From Actinomycetes bacterium (lineage in GTDB: Bacteria > Actinomycetota > CALGFH01), in NCBI GenBank assembly GCA_030152105.1, contig JASLIH010000116.1:1-6998 (forward strand): a DNA stretch of 6,998 nt. Direction: 5' to 3'. Positions 1 through 6,350 of this stretch are shown in pieces; position 1 is the stretch's first letter; the number at the start of each line of letters is the position of its first letter. A model generated the notes under the pieces. The model did no database searches and was not told the DNA's origin. It worked only from the letters and a program-made list of their open reading frames with translations. A program made the translations under genes and the position numbers.

Positions 1-1
1 G

Positions 2-391
2 GTTCGGCAGCTGTCAGATCCGCCGCCGCTGGACGTTGACGACCTGACAATCCTGTGCGGCTGGGCCGAGGCCGTAGCCGAGGCGTTGGCGTACGCGCCC
101 ACCCGGGTCGCCGCAGTCCTGAGCGAGGCCGCCGCAGGCTCACCTTGGCGGGCCACGCTGGGCCTCAACGAGCCTTCAGATCCTCTGCGGAAAGCCATCC
201 AACTCATGGACGACGTGGTCAGCAACACCGCCGCCACCAGCGATCACCTCGACGCCATCCTGGCCGCGGTAAGCGACGACATCGCCAGCACCGATGACGC
301 GCTCACCGGCCTTGTCCGACGCGTCCTACTGGCCGCTCTCGAGCTCCGCGAAGGTCGGCGTAGGTACGAAGAAGACCACCGGGCCACATGA
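2..391 (+). CDS. Unrecognised helical protein, 5' end outside the window
   Basis: An open frame enters from the left edge and ends at a TGA at 389-391, giving about 129 visible residues. I do not recognise a family. The visible protein is rich in Ala, Leu, Asp and Arg, with no obvious membrane segment, Cys/His cluster or catalytic motif. Spacing of hydrophobic residues suggests amphipathic helices, for example around LRKAIQLMDDVVSNTAATSD and LDAILAAVSDDIASTDDALT, followed by a charged tail (ELREGRRRYEEDHRAT). Internal TTG and ATG codons exist, including TTG at 86, but the frame is open and equally protein-like from base 2, so the true start is probably upstream of the window. A helical or coiled-coil structural or regulatory protein would fit, but this is only inference. 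The next ~570 bases hold no intact gene. Confidence 0.55.
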   Translation, partial: VRQLSDPPPLDVDDLTILCGWAEAVAEALAYAPTRVAAVLSEAAAGSPWRATLGLNEPSDPLRKAIQLMDDVVSNTAATSDHLDAILAAVSDDIASTDDALTGLVRRVLLAALELREGRRRYEEDHRAT

Positions 392-490
392 TCACTCCAC
401 CACTGCCGCGCTAAGCGGGTGTCATGTGATCGACATGCCATCTACCGCGACGCTACTGTCACCGGCGCCTGGCGGGAGATGCGTTGTGCC

Positions 491-534
491 TGGTGGAGCT
501 GCTTGGATTGAACCCCTGACCCCTTGCATGCCAT
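491..534 (-). tRNA. Degenerate 3'-half fragment of tRNA-Ala (GGC), possible attachment-site scar
   Basis: Read on the minus strand, the segment starts with the anticodon loop ATGGCAT (anticodon GGC, Ala), continues with the 3' side of the anticodon stem (GCAAG), a variable region and T arm (GGGGTCAGGGGTTCAATCC), and ends in AGCTCCACCA with an encoded CCA. This order and spacing match the 3' half of a bacterial tRNA-Ala. It is not a functional tRNA: the 5' half is absent (upstream sequence does not pair with the anticodon stem), the 3' side of the T stem no longer pairs (CAAGC where a C-rich strand is expected), and it appears about one base short. Such 3' tRNA fragments are typical of att sites left by integrases that target tRNA genes. 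No integrase is visible here. The match was made by eye. Confidence 0.5.
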
Positions 535-645
535 CGAGGGATCCCCACCATAGCGCCCACCACGAAACCTTGCGCAGCAGGGCATTGCACGGGAGCAGGA
601 GGGCTGGCGGGTGATGTCTCGGGCGGTTTCGTAGAGCAGAGTTGC

Positions 646-756
646 TGTGGAGTTGCCCCGCTTCGGTGGACACGGTGGTTAGGCCGCGGGTGCTGCTGCT
701 GGGGCGTGTTGCTGCTCGTAGTTGGCAGGATTGGTGTAGTCGAGGGTGGAGTGGTG
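646..756 (-). mobile_element. Right-end remnant of an IS3-family insertion sequence with transposase C-terminus
   Basis: On the minus strand the codons from 756 down to the TAA at 679-681 read HHSTLDYTNPANYEQQHAPA followed by AAPAA and stop. This is the characteristic C-terminal tail of IS3-family (OrfB, DDE) transposases, where an H-S-T/S-L-x-Y-x-x-P-x-x-Y/F-E block closes the integrase core. Directly after the stop comes a sequence containing GTGTCCACCGAAGCGGGGCA, resembling the terminal inverted repeats of actinobacterial IS3 elements. The outer tip is probably at 646 or 648 on the plus strand. Upstream of the HHSTL block the reading frame stops resembling a transposase, so the element is truncated at about 757-760: the DDE catalytic region, OrfA and the left inverted repeat are all absent from the window. 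It cannot transpose by itself. Confidence 0.75.
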
Positions 757-886
757 GACCAACAACCGGGGCCCGGTCACCTGCGCTACTCGACACGAAC
801 AACCGGAGGTGTCTTTTAGCCGGTCGACTGAGCGGCAGCAGCGTCGTGGTGCTGAGAACGAGTCCTGTTGGGTGGCTTGTTACTGT

Positions 887-928
887 CTTGTCGCGATGCG
901 GCCGAGAGCGAACGGCCTCCCCGACAAG
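887..928. repeat. Long interrupted inverted repeat (two-part hairpin)
   Basis: Outer arms CTTGTCG (887-893) and CGACAAG (922-928) are perfect reverse complements. They enclose inner arms GGCCG (900-904) and CGGCC (913-917) around an 8-base loop, with unpaired internal stretches on both sides. It lies about 35 bases beyond the stop of the GAF gene on the minus strand, where a terminator could sit, but no T-run follows on either side. It could instead be a protein-binding site or a leftover of a mobile-element end. Confidence 0.4.
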
Positions 929-962
929 ATGAACGACATCACAGCGCGCGCAGCGGTGGGTC

Positions 963-1535
963 CTATTGATCCAGCGCAGACAAGGCGGCGACCTGGAGCT
1001 GGTCGGCCAGCCCGCCGCCGATGTGGGCCTTGGCCGCCGCCCCGAGCAGGCCCGCCACCACCCCGGCGTAGGCCTGCAAGGCGCAGACGTCGGTGTGATC
1101 CCACCCGCGTGGGTTGGTCACATAGATGTCCAACGTGCCGATCGGGCCATGACCGAGGTCGATGGGGACGCTGAGGGCCGACCGCGCCTCCAGGTCGGCG
1201 ATGGTCAAGCTGACCTCGCCCCAAGGCCCGCCTCGGCGTCGCTCCTGGTAGGCGTCGTACATGACCGCTGGCCGGCCCGTGGTGAACGCCTCAGCGCAGG
1301 GACCGGCGGCGCAGGCCTCCCGGTCGTTCTCCACAGCCTGGGCGCGCTGGTCAGACCCGCTGGCCCAGTGCAACATCCCGGTGGCGTCGGTGAGGGTGAT
1401 CCCAGCGGCGTCGGCGTCCAACAGCTGCTTGGCCGCTGCCACGGCCCGCTGGAGGGAGGCTGGCAGGTCCGGTTCGGGGTCGAGGTCGGCCAGGGCCCCG
1501 ATGCTTGTCGCCAGCAGGGCAGGATTGATCGGCAT
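963..1535 (-). CDS. GAF-domain protein lacking the usual ANTAR output domain
   Basis: The 190-residue product is a cytosolic GAF sensor-type protein. A GAF domain spans roughly residues 20-165, with the hallmarks of actinobacterial GAF-ANTAR regulators: a core strand near AAGITLTDATGMLHWASGSD, an EACAAGPCAEAF segment, R-S-A-L-S-V-P-I before the last strands, GTLDIYVTNPRGWD, and a final helix AYAGVVAGLLGAAAKAH. In that family the protein continues through a helix of the LADQLQ-x-AL type into an RNA-binding ANTAR domain. Here it ends within a few residues of that point (LADQLQVAALSALDQ), and no ANTAR-like sequence appears in any minus frame further on. It may be a natural stand-alone GAF protein or a truncated antiterminator. 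The ATG at 1535 is supported by a GGGAGGAA site 9 bases upstream. The ligand cannot be told from sequence. Confidence 0.8.
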   Translation of the reverse strand: MPINPALLATSIGALADLDPEPDLPASLQRAVAAAKQLLDADAAGITLTDATGMLHWASGSDQRAQAVENDREACAAGPCAEAFTTGRPAVMYDAYQERRRGGPWGEVSLTIADLEARSALSVPIDLGHGPIGTLDIYVTNPRGWDHTDVCALQAYAGVVAGLLGAAAKAHIGGGLADQLQVAALSALDQ

Positions 1536-1544
1536 GCGCTTGTG

Positions 1545-1552
1545 TTCCTCCC
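1545..1552 (-). promoter_or_regulatory. Ribosome binding site of the GAF gene
   Basis: Minus-strand GGGAGGAA lies 9 bases before the ATG at 1535. It fixes this start against the in-frame alternatives and shows that the gene has its own translation signal despite its shortened C-terminus. Confidence 0.7.
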
Positions 1553-1898
1553 GGTCGCCGAACTGGCGAACCCGGTCAACAGGCCAGGCAAGAAGGTGGC
1601 CCTGGGGTGCCGATCAGGCCCAACAGCCCCACGCGTGTCGCCGTGCGGCTTCGACCGATCCCTCCGACGAAACGCAGAAATCGGTCTTCCCAGCATAGGC
1701 CTGCTGAGGCGGCACATGCATTGCCGGCGCGCCACTTCCCACAGGGCATCGGCCAACGGCCGGGTGTACTGCGACCGACCGGCGCCCGACCGGCTCCGGG
1801 GCGGCCGGCCGTCGCCATGCTGCCGCACAGGTCCGGCCACCCGCGGGTCGTGGCGGTCGATACTTAGCTGTCGCGTGTGGTTATTGGGTCCGACGCCC

Positions 1899-1908
1899 GG
1901 GAGGTGAT
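1899..1908 (+). promoter_or_regulatory. Strong ribosome binding site that sets the antiporter start
   Basis: GGGAGGTGAT matches the 3' end of 16S rRNA over nine bases (GGAGGTGAT), and its GGAGG core ends 8 bases before the ATG at 1913. The same frame is open from a GTG at 1877, but that codon has no such site and would add 12 non-hydrophobic residues ahead of the first membrane helix. Confidence 0.85.
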
Positions 1909-1912
1909 CAGG

Positions 1913-3103
1913 ATGAGTTTCGCGACGCTGGCGGTGATCTCACTGGTGGCGATCGTTGGCCCGCTGCTCGCGTGGTCACGGCGCTGGCATCTGCCGATCA
2001 TCTTGGGGGAGTTGGCCGCCGGGATCGTGCTGGGGGCGACTGGCAGCGGTTACCTGCAGGCCGACAACGAGACCTTCGCCTTCCTGGCTGACATAGGGTT
2101 CGTGCTGATCATGTTCGTCGTCGGTGCACAGGTTCCAGTGCGAGATCACCGCCTGCGCGCGGCGCTGCGGATCGGGGTGCTTCGCGCCGTCGGCGTCGGC
2201 TTGCTGTCGGTGCCGCTCGCGCTGGTCGTCGCGAGGATCTTCGGCACCGGTCACGCCGCCTTGTACGCGGTCCTGATGGCCTCGTCATCGGCCGCGTTGA
2301 TCTTGCCGATCGTCGATTCGTTGGGTCTCGGCGGAAGGCCGGTGCTGCAGATGCTGCCCCAGGTGGCAGTCGCCGACGCTGCCTGCATCGTGGCGCTGCC
2401 GCTGGCCATCGATCCCAACCATGCCGGACGCGCAGCCCTCGGCGCGCTGGCGGTGCTGGCCTGCGCAGCCGTGCTGTTCGTGACCCTGCGCCATCTGGAG
2501 CGCGTCGGACTCCTGGGGCAGATGCACCACCTCTCCAAGGACCGCGAGTTCGCCCTCGAGCTGCGGATCAGCCTGGCGATCCTGTTCACCCTGGCCGCCC
2601 TCGCGACCCGCCTGCATGTGTCGATCATGCTGGCCGGGTTCTCCTTCGGACTCGCGGTCGCGGCCGTCGGTGAACCACGACGGCTGGCCCACCAGCTCTT
2701 CGCGCTGACCGAAGGGTTCCTCGGTCCGCTGTTCTTTGTGTGGCTGGGCGCGTCGCTGGATCTGCGTGAGCTCGGTCGGCACCCGTCGTTCATCCTGCTC
2801 GGGGTCGTGCTCGGCGTCGGTGCGGCCGCAACCCATACCGCGATGCGGCTGACCGGCCAGCCGCTGCCGATCGGCGCACTGGCCTCGGCGCAGCTCGGAG
2901 TACCGGTGGCCGCGGCGACCGTCGGATCCCAGCTCCTCCTCCTGGAACCGGGCGAGCCGGCTGCGCTGATCCTCGGGGCGCTAGTGACCATCGCAGTGGC
3001 CAGCCTCTCTGGTGGCCTGGCGGTTCGCGCCGGCCTGGTCACCGCAGCCAGCCCAGGCGGCCAGCTCGACCATCAGCGACCAGCAGAGCATGACGGTGCC
3101 TGA
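1913..3103 (+). CDS. CPA2/Kef-type monovalent cation:proton antiporter, membrane domain only
   Basis: The 396-residue integral membrane protein would exchange Na+ or K+ for H+ across the cytoplasmic membrane. About 11-13 hydrophobic segments follow one another. The N-terminal block HLPIILGELAAGIVLGATGS (residues 26-45) is the family signature after the first helix. FLADIGFVLIMFVVGAQVPV (57-76) matches the second conserved block, and MASSSAALILPIVDSL (122-137) and QVAVADAACIVALPLA (150-165) correspond to the discontinuous-helix and ion-binding region, with Asp155 the likely transport residue. FFVWLGASLDL (274-284) matches the late FF-x-x-x-G-x-x-x-D/N motif. The protein ends soon after the last helix with a short hydrophilic tail, so there is no TrkA-N/RCK regulatory domain as in KefB/KefC; ion specificity is therefore open. 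It is intact, unlike its neighbours. The plus-strand cyclase remnant follows closely. Confidence 0.87.
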   Translation: MSFATLAVISLVAIVGPLLAWSRRWHLPIILGELAAGIVLGATGSGYLQADNETFAFLADIGFVLIMFVVGAQVPVRDHRLRAALRIGVLRAVGVGLLSVPLALVVARIFGTGHAALYAVLMASSSAALILPIVDSLGLGGRPVLQMLPQVAVADAACIVALPLAIDPNHAGRAALGALAVLACAAVLFVTLRHLERVGLLGQMHHLSKDREFALELRISLAILFTLAALATRLHVSIMLAGFSFGLAVAAVGEPRRLAHQLFALTEGFLGPLFFVWLGASLDLRELGRHPSFILLGVVLGVGAAATHTAMRLTGQPLPIGALASAQLGVPVAAATVGSQLLLLEPGEPAALILGALVTIAVASLSGGLAVRAGLVTAASPGGQLDHQRPAEHDGA

Positions 3104-3136
3104 CTCGCCCTTCGATCGCGTGGGGCCCCCTCGACA

Positions 3137-3642
3137 AGGGTTGGCGACACGCTGGATGACGATGATGACGACGACGTCCTCGGTGAGGAGGATCTGGGCC
3201 AGCTGGTGGCCCGCTCTACTACCCCACCCAGGCTCGGCTCCCTCTTGCGCCCGCCGGGTGGCGGCTGAGGTCGGGTGGCTAGCGCGGGGGCCGGCCCGTC
3301 CGGTGGTTGGGGGATGGCGGGATGTTCCACTTCCGCGAGCCCCACACGGTCGTGTTGGCCGGACTCGACATGATCGAGCGTGCCCCCGCAGCCGGCCTGC
3401 CCCCTGCCCACGTGGGTATCCATAGCGGTCCGGTCATCTCCCAGGACGGGGACGTGTACGGAAGGACCGTGAACCTGGCCGCCAGGATCGCCGCCTACGC
3501 ACAGGCCGGACAGGTCGTGGTGAGCGAGGAGACCGCCCGGCGGTCCGACCACCATGACCTACAATTCGCGCCCCGCGGGGTGGTCGACCTGAAGGGCGTG
3601 GCCGAACCCCTGCCGCTCTACCAAGCCTTCCACAGGCCATGA
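3137..3642 (+). pseudogene. Decayed class III adenylate/guanylate cyclase (C-terminal half readable)
   Basis: From 3283 to the TGA at 3640-3642 one frame encodes the second half of a class III nucleotidyl cyclase domain. RWLGDGGMFHF holds the second metal-site Asp (codon 3313-3315), and GIHSGPV and DVYGRTVNLAARI follow, the last with the Asn and Arg that stabilise the transition state. It finishes with the usual VVVSEETARR and VDLKGVAEPLPLYQAF. The N-terminal half, with the first metal-binding Asp block, is missing, and the frame is closed upstream by a TAG at 3280-3282. In a different frame, 3137-3268 reads an acidic run followed by VLGEEDLGQLVARS and RLGSLL, then TGA. This could be the preceding part of such a cyclase, brought out of frame by indels; that link is inference. 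A TTG at 3307 could start a ~111-residue fragment, but it could not cyclise nucleotide triphosphates alone. Confidence 0.65.
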
Positions 3643-3998
3643 AGTGCCCAGCCCGCCTTAGAGGGGGGCCGATCAGTGGGCCGAACGGCCAAGCTCTGAC
3701 GATGAGCACCAAGTCGGATGTCCGTCGTCCGAACACGCGGCCGGTGATCCGACCTCACCCCGCAGCGCCGCCTGGGACCCTCGACCAATAAGAGTGCGCC
3801 GACGCTCGATCGAGCCATCGGGGTCGCATCGCCGGATGGGCCGGTGTTGATGGCCGTCTTCGTGGTTGCCGGAGGCCTGGGTATGGGGCTCACGGTCGCA
3901 CTGGTGACCGGGCTGTTCCTGGTCCGGTTGCTTGACCGGATTCGGCCTGTCGTGGATGTGGCCCATCTGGGCTGGCTGCACCGCCGCGGCGGGCGTGG
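3643..3998. other. Gap between the cyclase remnant and the protease gene
   Basis: The first ~200 bases (3643-3843) hold no coding sequence I can support and no clear terminator. The remainder carries the 5' part of a doubtful hydrophobic ORF on the plus strand. A 6-bp stem (TCCGGT, loop TGCTTG, ACCGGA) lies near 3925-3942, some 60 bases past the hydrogenase protease stop on the minus strand. It lacks a T-run, so I do not call it a terminator. Confidence 0.4.
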
Positions 3999-4146
3999 TC
4001 AGGTCCGGTGGTGGCTGGTGACGACGTCGGCGATCGCATCGGCGATTTCGGGCAAGGCCCGCTCCAGGTCACCGGACAGCCGGTCGCTCTCGGCGAATGA
4101 TCCGGCGGCGACGCTCACCAGCACGATCGGGGGGACGGCGCCGTAG
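3850..4146 (+). CDS. Doubtful small membrane protein, convergent with the protease gene
   Basis: From the ATG at 3850 (GTG 3844 and TTG 3847 are alternatives) the frame gives one strong membrane helix, MAVFVVAGGLGMGLTVALVT followed by GLFLVRLLDR, then a basic segment (LHRRGGRGQVRWW). After about residue 58 the composition becomes Ser/Ala/Thr-rich and looks like a shadow of the opposite-strand protease gene, whose last ~148 bases it overlaps. No family is recognised, and the possible ribosome site (GGATGGG) is weak. The N-terminal helix may be a real small protein or the remnant of a larger membrane protein. It may equally be chance in GC-rich DNA. Confidence 0.25.
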   Translation: MAVFVVAGGLGMGLTVALVTGLFLVRLLDRIRPVVDVAHLGWLHRRGGRGQVRWWLVTTSAIASAISGKARSRSPDSRSLSANDPAATLTSTIGGTAP

Positions 4147-4460
4147 AGGGCGTCGGCCAGCCCGGCCAGGGTGTCGGGGGTGAGGTGGTGGGACCAGGTG
4201 ATCGGGGTGGGCGGCGGTGAGCCGATCCGGCGGACCGCGACCGAACCTGGGTAGCCCTCGGCGGCCGCGTCGACCAGCACGACCAGCGACGCCCGGCTGA
4301 CGTCGGCGGCGAGCTCGGGGACGAGCTGGTGGCGGGCCAGGACCCGGGCGCCGTCGAGGCGGGGGTCGGTGGCCAGGAGTCCGGCGGCGTGCCAGCCGAT
4401 CCCGTCGTCGCTGCGCAGGGGGTTGCCGTAGCCGACAACCAGCACGCCGGCGGCGGTCAC
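3999..4460 (-). CDS. hoxW: NiFe-hydrogenase maturation protease (HoxW/HycI family)
   Basis: This 153-residue cytosolic endopeptidase would cut the C-terminal tail off the hydrogenase large subunit once nickel is inserted. The N-terminus VLVVGYGNPLRSDDGIGWHA is the family signature, with an acidic residue (Asp18/Asp19) where HybD has its nickel-binding Glu16. VVLVDAA near residues 60-66 supplies the second acidic ligand (Asp64), and the SHHLTP segment (His91/His92) the histidine ligand. HQLVPEL (residues 44-50) resembles the HQL block of HoxW-type enzymes. Length is normal for the family. The start GTG at 4460 overlaps the hoxH stop codon in a GTGA arrangement, so translation is probably coupled and the protease matched to that substrate. 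The hox-specific symbol is inferred from this linkage; the general family call is much firmer. Confidence 0.85.
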   Translation of the reverse strand: MTAAGVLVVGYGNPLRSDDGIGWHAAGLLATDPRLDGARVLARHQLVPELAADVSRASLVVLVDAAAEGYPGSVAVRRIGSPPPTPITWSHHLTPDTLAGLADALYGAVPPIVLVSVAAGSFAESDRLSGDLERALPEIADAIADVVTSHHRT

Positions 4461-5878
4461 CGTTTGCGTTCGTCCAGGACGGTGCCGTCGGAGGCCAGGA
4501 GCTGCAGGTGCAGTGGCATCTGCCCGATGGCGTGGGTGGAGCAGCTCAGGCAGGGGTCGTAGCAGCGGATGACCGCCTCGACCCGGTTGAGCATCGGCTC
4601 GATGAGCTGCTCGGCCTTGACGTAGTGGCGGGCCACCTGGGCGACGCTCTTGTTCATGGCCAGGTTGTTGTGGCCGGTGGCGATGACCAGGTTGGCCCAC
4701 TGGACGATGCCGTCGCGGTCGACCCGGTAGTGGTGCAGCAGGGTGCCTCGCGGCGCCTCGGCCACGCCGATGCCTTCCTCGCGGTTGATGCCGGCCGTCG
4801 AGCGGACCCGGATCGAGCAGATGTCCGGGTCGCGAAGCAGTGCACCCAGCCGTTCCAGGCAGCCGAGGATCTCGATCAGCCGAGCCTGGTGGTAGTGGAA
4901 CGAGCTGCCGGGGGTGCGGCCAAGTCGAGTGCGGAACTCCTCCAGCTCGTCGTCGGCCCGTGGACTGCCCATCCGGTCGGCCACGTTGAGTCGAGCCAGT
5001 GGGCCGACCCGGTAGACGCCGCCGGGGTAGCCGAGGTCCTTCCAGTAGGCCGACTTGAGATACGACCAGGGCTCGACCGCCTCACCCAGGTACTCCCAGT
5101 AGGGCCGGGGGTCGGGGCGCTCGGCCAGCAGCACCCCGTCGGCGCTGACGACTCGGAGGGCGCCATCGTAGTGCTCGACCGCGCCGTCGGCGCTGACCAG
5201 GCTCATGAACGCCGACGGGAAGTCGCCGAAGCGGGCCGCCTCCTCGGCGAAGCGTTGCACCGATGTCTTGTACCAGGCCAGGGCCCGCTCGGTGGCGGAG
5301 CGAGCTTCGGGGAGAGCGGCCAGGATCTGGTCGCGGGTGTCGGCCTGCAGCGGTGCGTCGACCCCGCCGGGGACCACCCAGGCCGGGTGGATGCGCTTGC
5401 CGCCCAGCGACTCGATCACCTGCTGGCCAAAGCGGCGCAGCCCGACTCCGTCGCGGGCCAGCTGAGGATTGGCCCCGAGGACCCCGAACAGATGGCGCCC
5501 GCTGGCCTCGGCATCGAACCCGAAGAGGAGATCTGGCGAGGACAAGTGGAAGAAGCTCAGGGCGTGGGACTGGACAACCTGGGCCAGGTTCATGATGCGG
5601 CGCAGGCTGACTGCGGTCGGAGGCGGGTCGACGGCCAGGATCTGGTCGCAGGCCTTGGCTGAGGCAATCAGATGGCTGACCGGGCAGATGCCACAGATGC
5701 GAGCCATCAGCGACGGCAGCTCGTGCACCGGTCGGCCCTGGCAGATCCGTTCGAACCCGCGGAACTGGGTGACGTGGAAGTGGGCGTCTGCGACCTGGCC
5801 GTCATCGTCGAGCTGGATAGTGATCTTGGCGTGGCCCTCGATCCGGGTCACGGGCTCGATGACGATCTCGCGGGTCAC
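4457..5878 (-). CDS. hoxH: NiFe-hydrogenase large subunit, HoxH-like (group 3d type)
   Basis: The 473-residue protein is the catalytic subunit holding the NiFe(CN)2CO site. The N-terminus IVIEPVTRIEGHAKI contains the conserved Glu of RIEGH (Glu14). The L1 motif RICGICPVSH provides Cys62 and Cys65, and the L2 motif DPCLSCSTH provides Cys443 and Cys446. All four nickel-coordinating cysteines are thus present. Twenty-four residues (AIGQMPLHL to ERKR) follow His449 and form the tail that the downstream protease would remove. The segments FRGFERICQGRP, EAVEPWSYLKSAYWKDLGYP and EAPRGTLLHHYRVDRDG closely resemble HoxH of NAD(P)-linked bidirectional hydrogenases. The GTG start at 5878 follows a TGGAG site by 7 bases. 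The frame stays open upstream to about 6376, but that extension is hoxY read out of frame. The gene looks intact, while its small-subunit partner 14 bases upstream is broken. Confidence 0.92.
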   Translation of the reverse strand: MTREIVIEPVTRIEGHAKITIQLDDDGQVADAHFHVTQFRGFERICQGRPVHELPSLMARICGICPVSHLIASAKACDQILAVDPPPTAVSLRRIMNLAQVVQSHALSFFHLSSPDLLFGFDAEASGRHLFGVLGANPQLARDGVGLRRFGQQVIESLGGKRIHPAWVVPGGVDAPLQADTRDQILAALPEARSATERALAWYKTSVQRFAEEAARFGDFPSAFMSLVSADGAVEHYDGALRVVSADGVLLAERPDPRPYWEYLGEAVEPWSYLKSAYWKDLGYPGGVYRVGPLARLNVADRMGSPRADDELEEFRTRLGRTPGSSFHYHQARLIEILGCLERLGALLRDPDICSIRVRSTAGINREEGIGVAEAPRGTLLHHYRVDRDGIVQWANLVIATGHNNLAMNKSVAQVARHYVKAEQLIEPMLNRVEAVIRCYDPCLSCSTHAIGQMPLHLQLLASDGTVLDERKR

Positions 5879-5892
5879 GGCTGATCTCCAGT

Positions 5893-6330
5893 TCAGGCGC
5901 CGAAACGGGCGACGTGCGCGGTATCCGGCATCCGCCCCTCCAGCAGCTCGTTGACCGTGTGTAGATGAGGTCGGCCGAGGGTGGGCAGCCGGGCAGGAAC
6001 ACATCCACCTTGACGACCCGGTGGACGGGCAGGGCGTGCTCCAGCAGCCGCGGTACGACCTGGGACGGCACCTGGGGGTTGTCGGTGACGTTCTCCAGAT
6101 ACGCGCGCTCCAGCAGCGGGAGGGGGCCGATGGGGTTGCGCATGCCGGGCACGTTGGAGGTGACCGCGCAGTCCCCGAACGACACCAGGGTCCGGGTGCG
6201 CTCCCGGATGGCCTTGATCTTGGCCAGGTCCTCGTCGCTGGAGACGGCGCCCTCGACCAGGCAGACGTCGACACCCTCGGGGTACTCCTTGGTGTCGACC
6301 AGGGGGCTGTAGACCAGATCGGCTGTTGAC
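5893..6330 (-). pseudogene. hoxY: NiFe-hydrogenase small subunit, HoxY-like: N-terminally truncated and frameshifted
   Basis: HoxY carries the proximal 4Fe-4S cluster that passes electrons between HoxH and the diaphorase. Clear homology starts at about 6322-6330 with ADLVYSPLVDTKEYPEGVDV and runs through LVEGAVSSDEDL, LVSFGDCAV (third cluster Cys), MRNPIGPLPLLERAYLEN and VDVFLPGCPPSADLIYT (fourth cluster Cys). The first ~45 residues, including the CxxC pair (usually in GC-x-GC), are absent. The in-frame upstream residues (MPQAAVHSGHQRST) do not resemble the family. After DLIYT the frame shifts: the correct ending, VNELLEGRMPDTAHVARFGA and TGA at 5893-5895, lies in another frame and is restored by removing two bases from an ACACAC run (plus strand 5957-5962). 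Unshifted, the frame runs on to 5802, inside hoxH. The original stop sits 14 bases before hoxH, as in an intact operon. Confidence 0.85.
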
Positions 6331-6350
6331 CGTTGGTGACCGCTGTGGAC
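6321..6350. repeat. Three imperfect tandem decamers at the hoxY breakpoint
   Basis: On the plus strand GGCTGTTGAC, CGTTGGTGAC and CGCTGTGGAC follow each other without spacing. All end in GAC and share a G-Y-T-G core, a 10-base period or about one helical turn. They lie exactly where hoxY homology begins (minus strand) and about 100 bases upstream of the divergent DUF427-like gene. They could be a protein-binding array, or a short repeat that helped or resulted from the rearrangement. Three degenerate copies are weak evidence. Confidence 0.35.

Larger units (their letters stand above)
1536..1912. other. Divergent intergenic region between GAF gene and antiporter
   Basis: About 375 bases separate the two divergently transcribed genes, so promoters for both should lie here. 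Apart from the two ribosome binding sites at its edges I see no convincing -35/-10 pair, operator palindrome, riboswitch-like fold or recognisable small protein. The open frames that cross it on both strands are of the spurious kind common in GC-rich DNA. Confidence 0.5.

Noticed and set aside
294..932. Several overlapping open frames on both strands
   Set aside because: Their translations look like GC-rich noise, and the region is better explained by a tRNA fragment and an IS remnant.
966..1907. Long plus-strand open frame of about 313 codons
   Set aside because: It runs antisense to the GAF gene and then through the intergenic region. The translation has no recognisable domain, whereas the minus strand gives a clear GAF protein with its own ribosome site.
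3586..3600. GC palindrome (CCCCGCGGGG) as a regulatory site
   Set aside because: It lies inside well-conserved cyclase codons and is expected by chance in GC-rich sequence.
3673..3981. Minus-strand open frames downstream of the protease gene
   Set aside because: Low-complexity Pro/Arg/His-rich translations with no start signal or recognisable domain.
4508..5662. Plus-strand open frame of about 384 codons
   Set aside because: It is fully antisense to hoxH, whose minus-strand translation carries all NiFe-hydrogenase motifs. The long frame is a by-product of GC-rich third positions.
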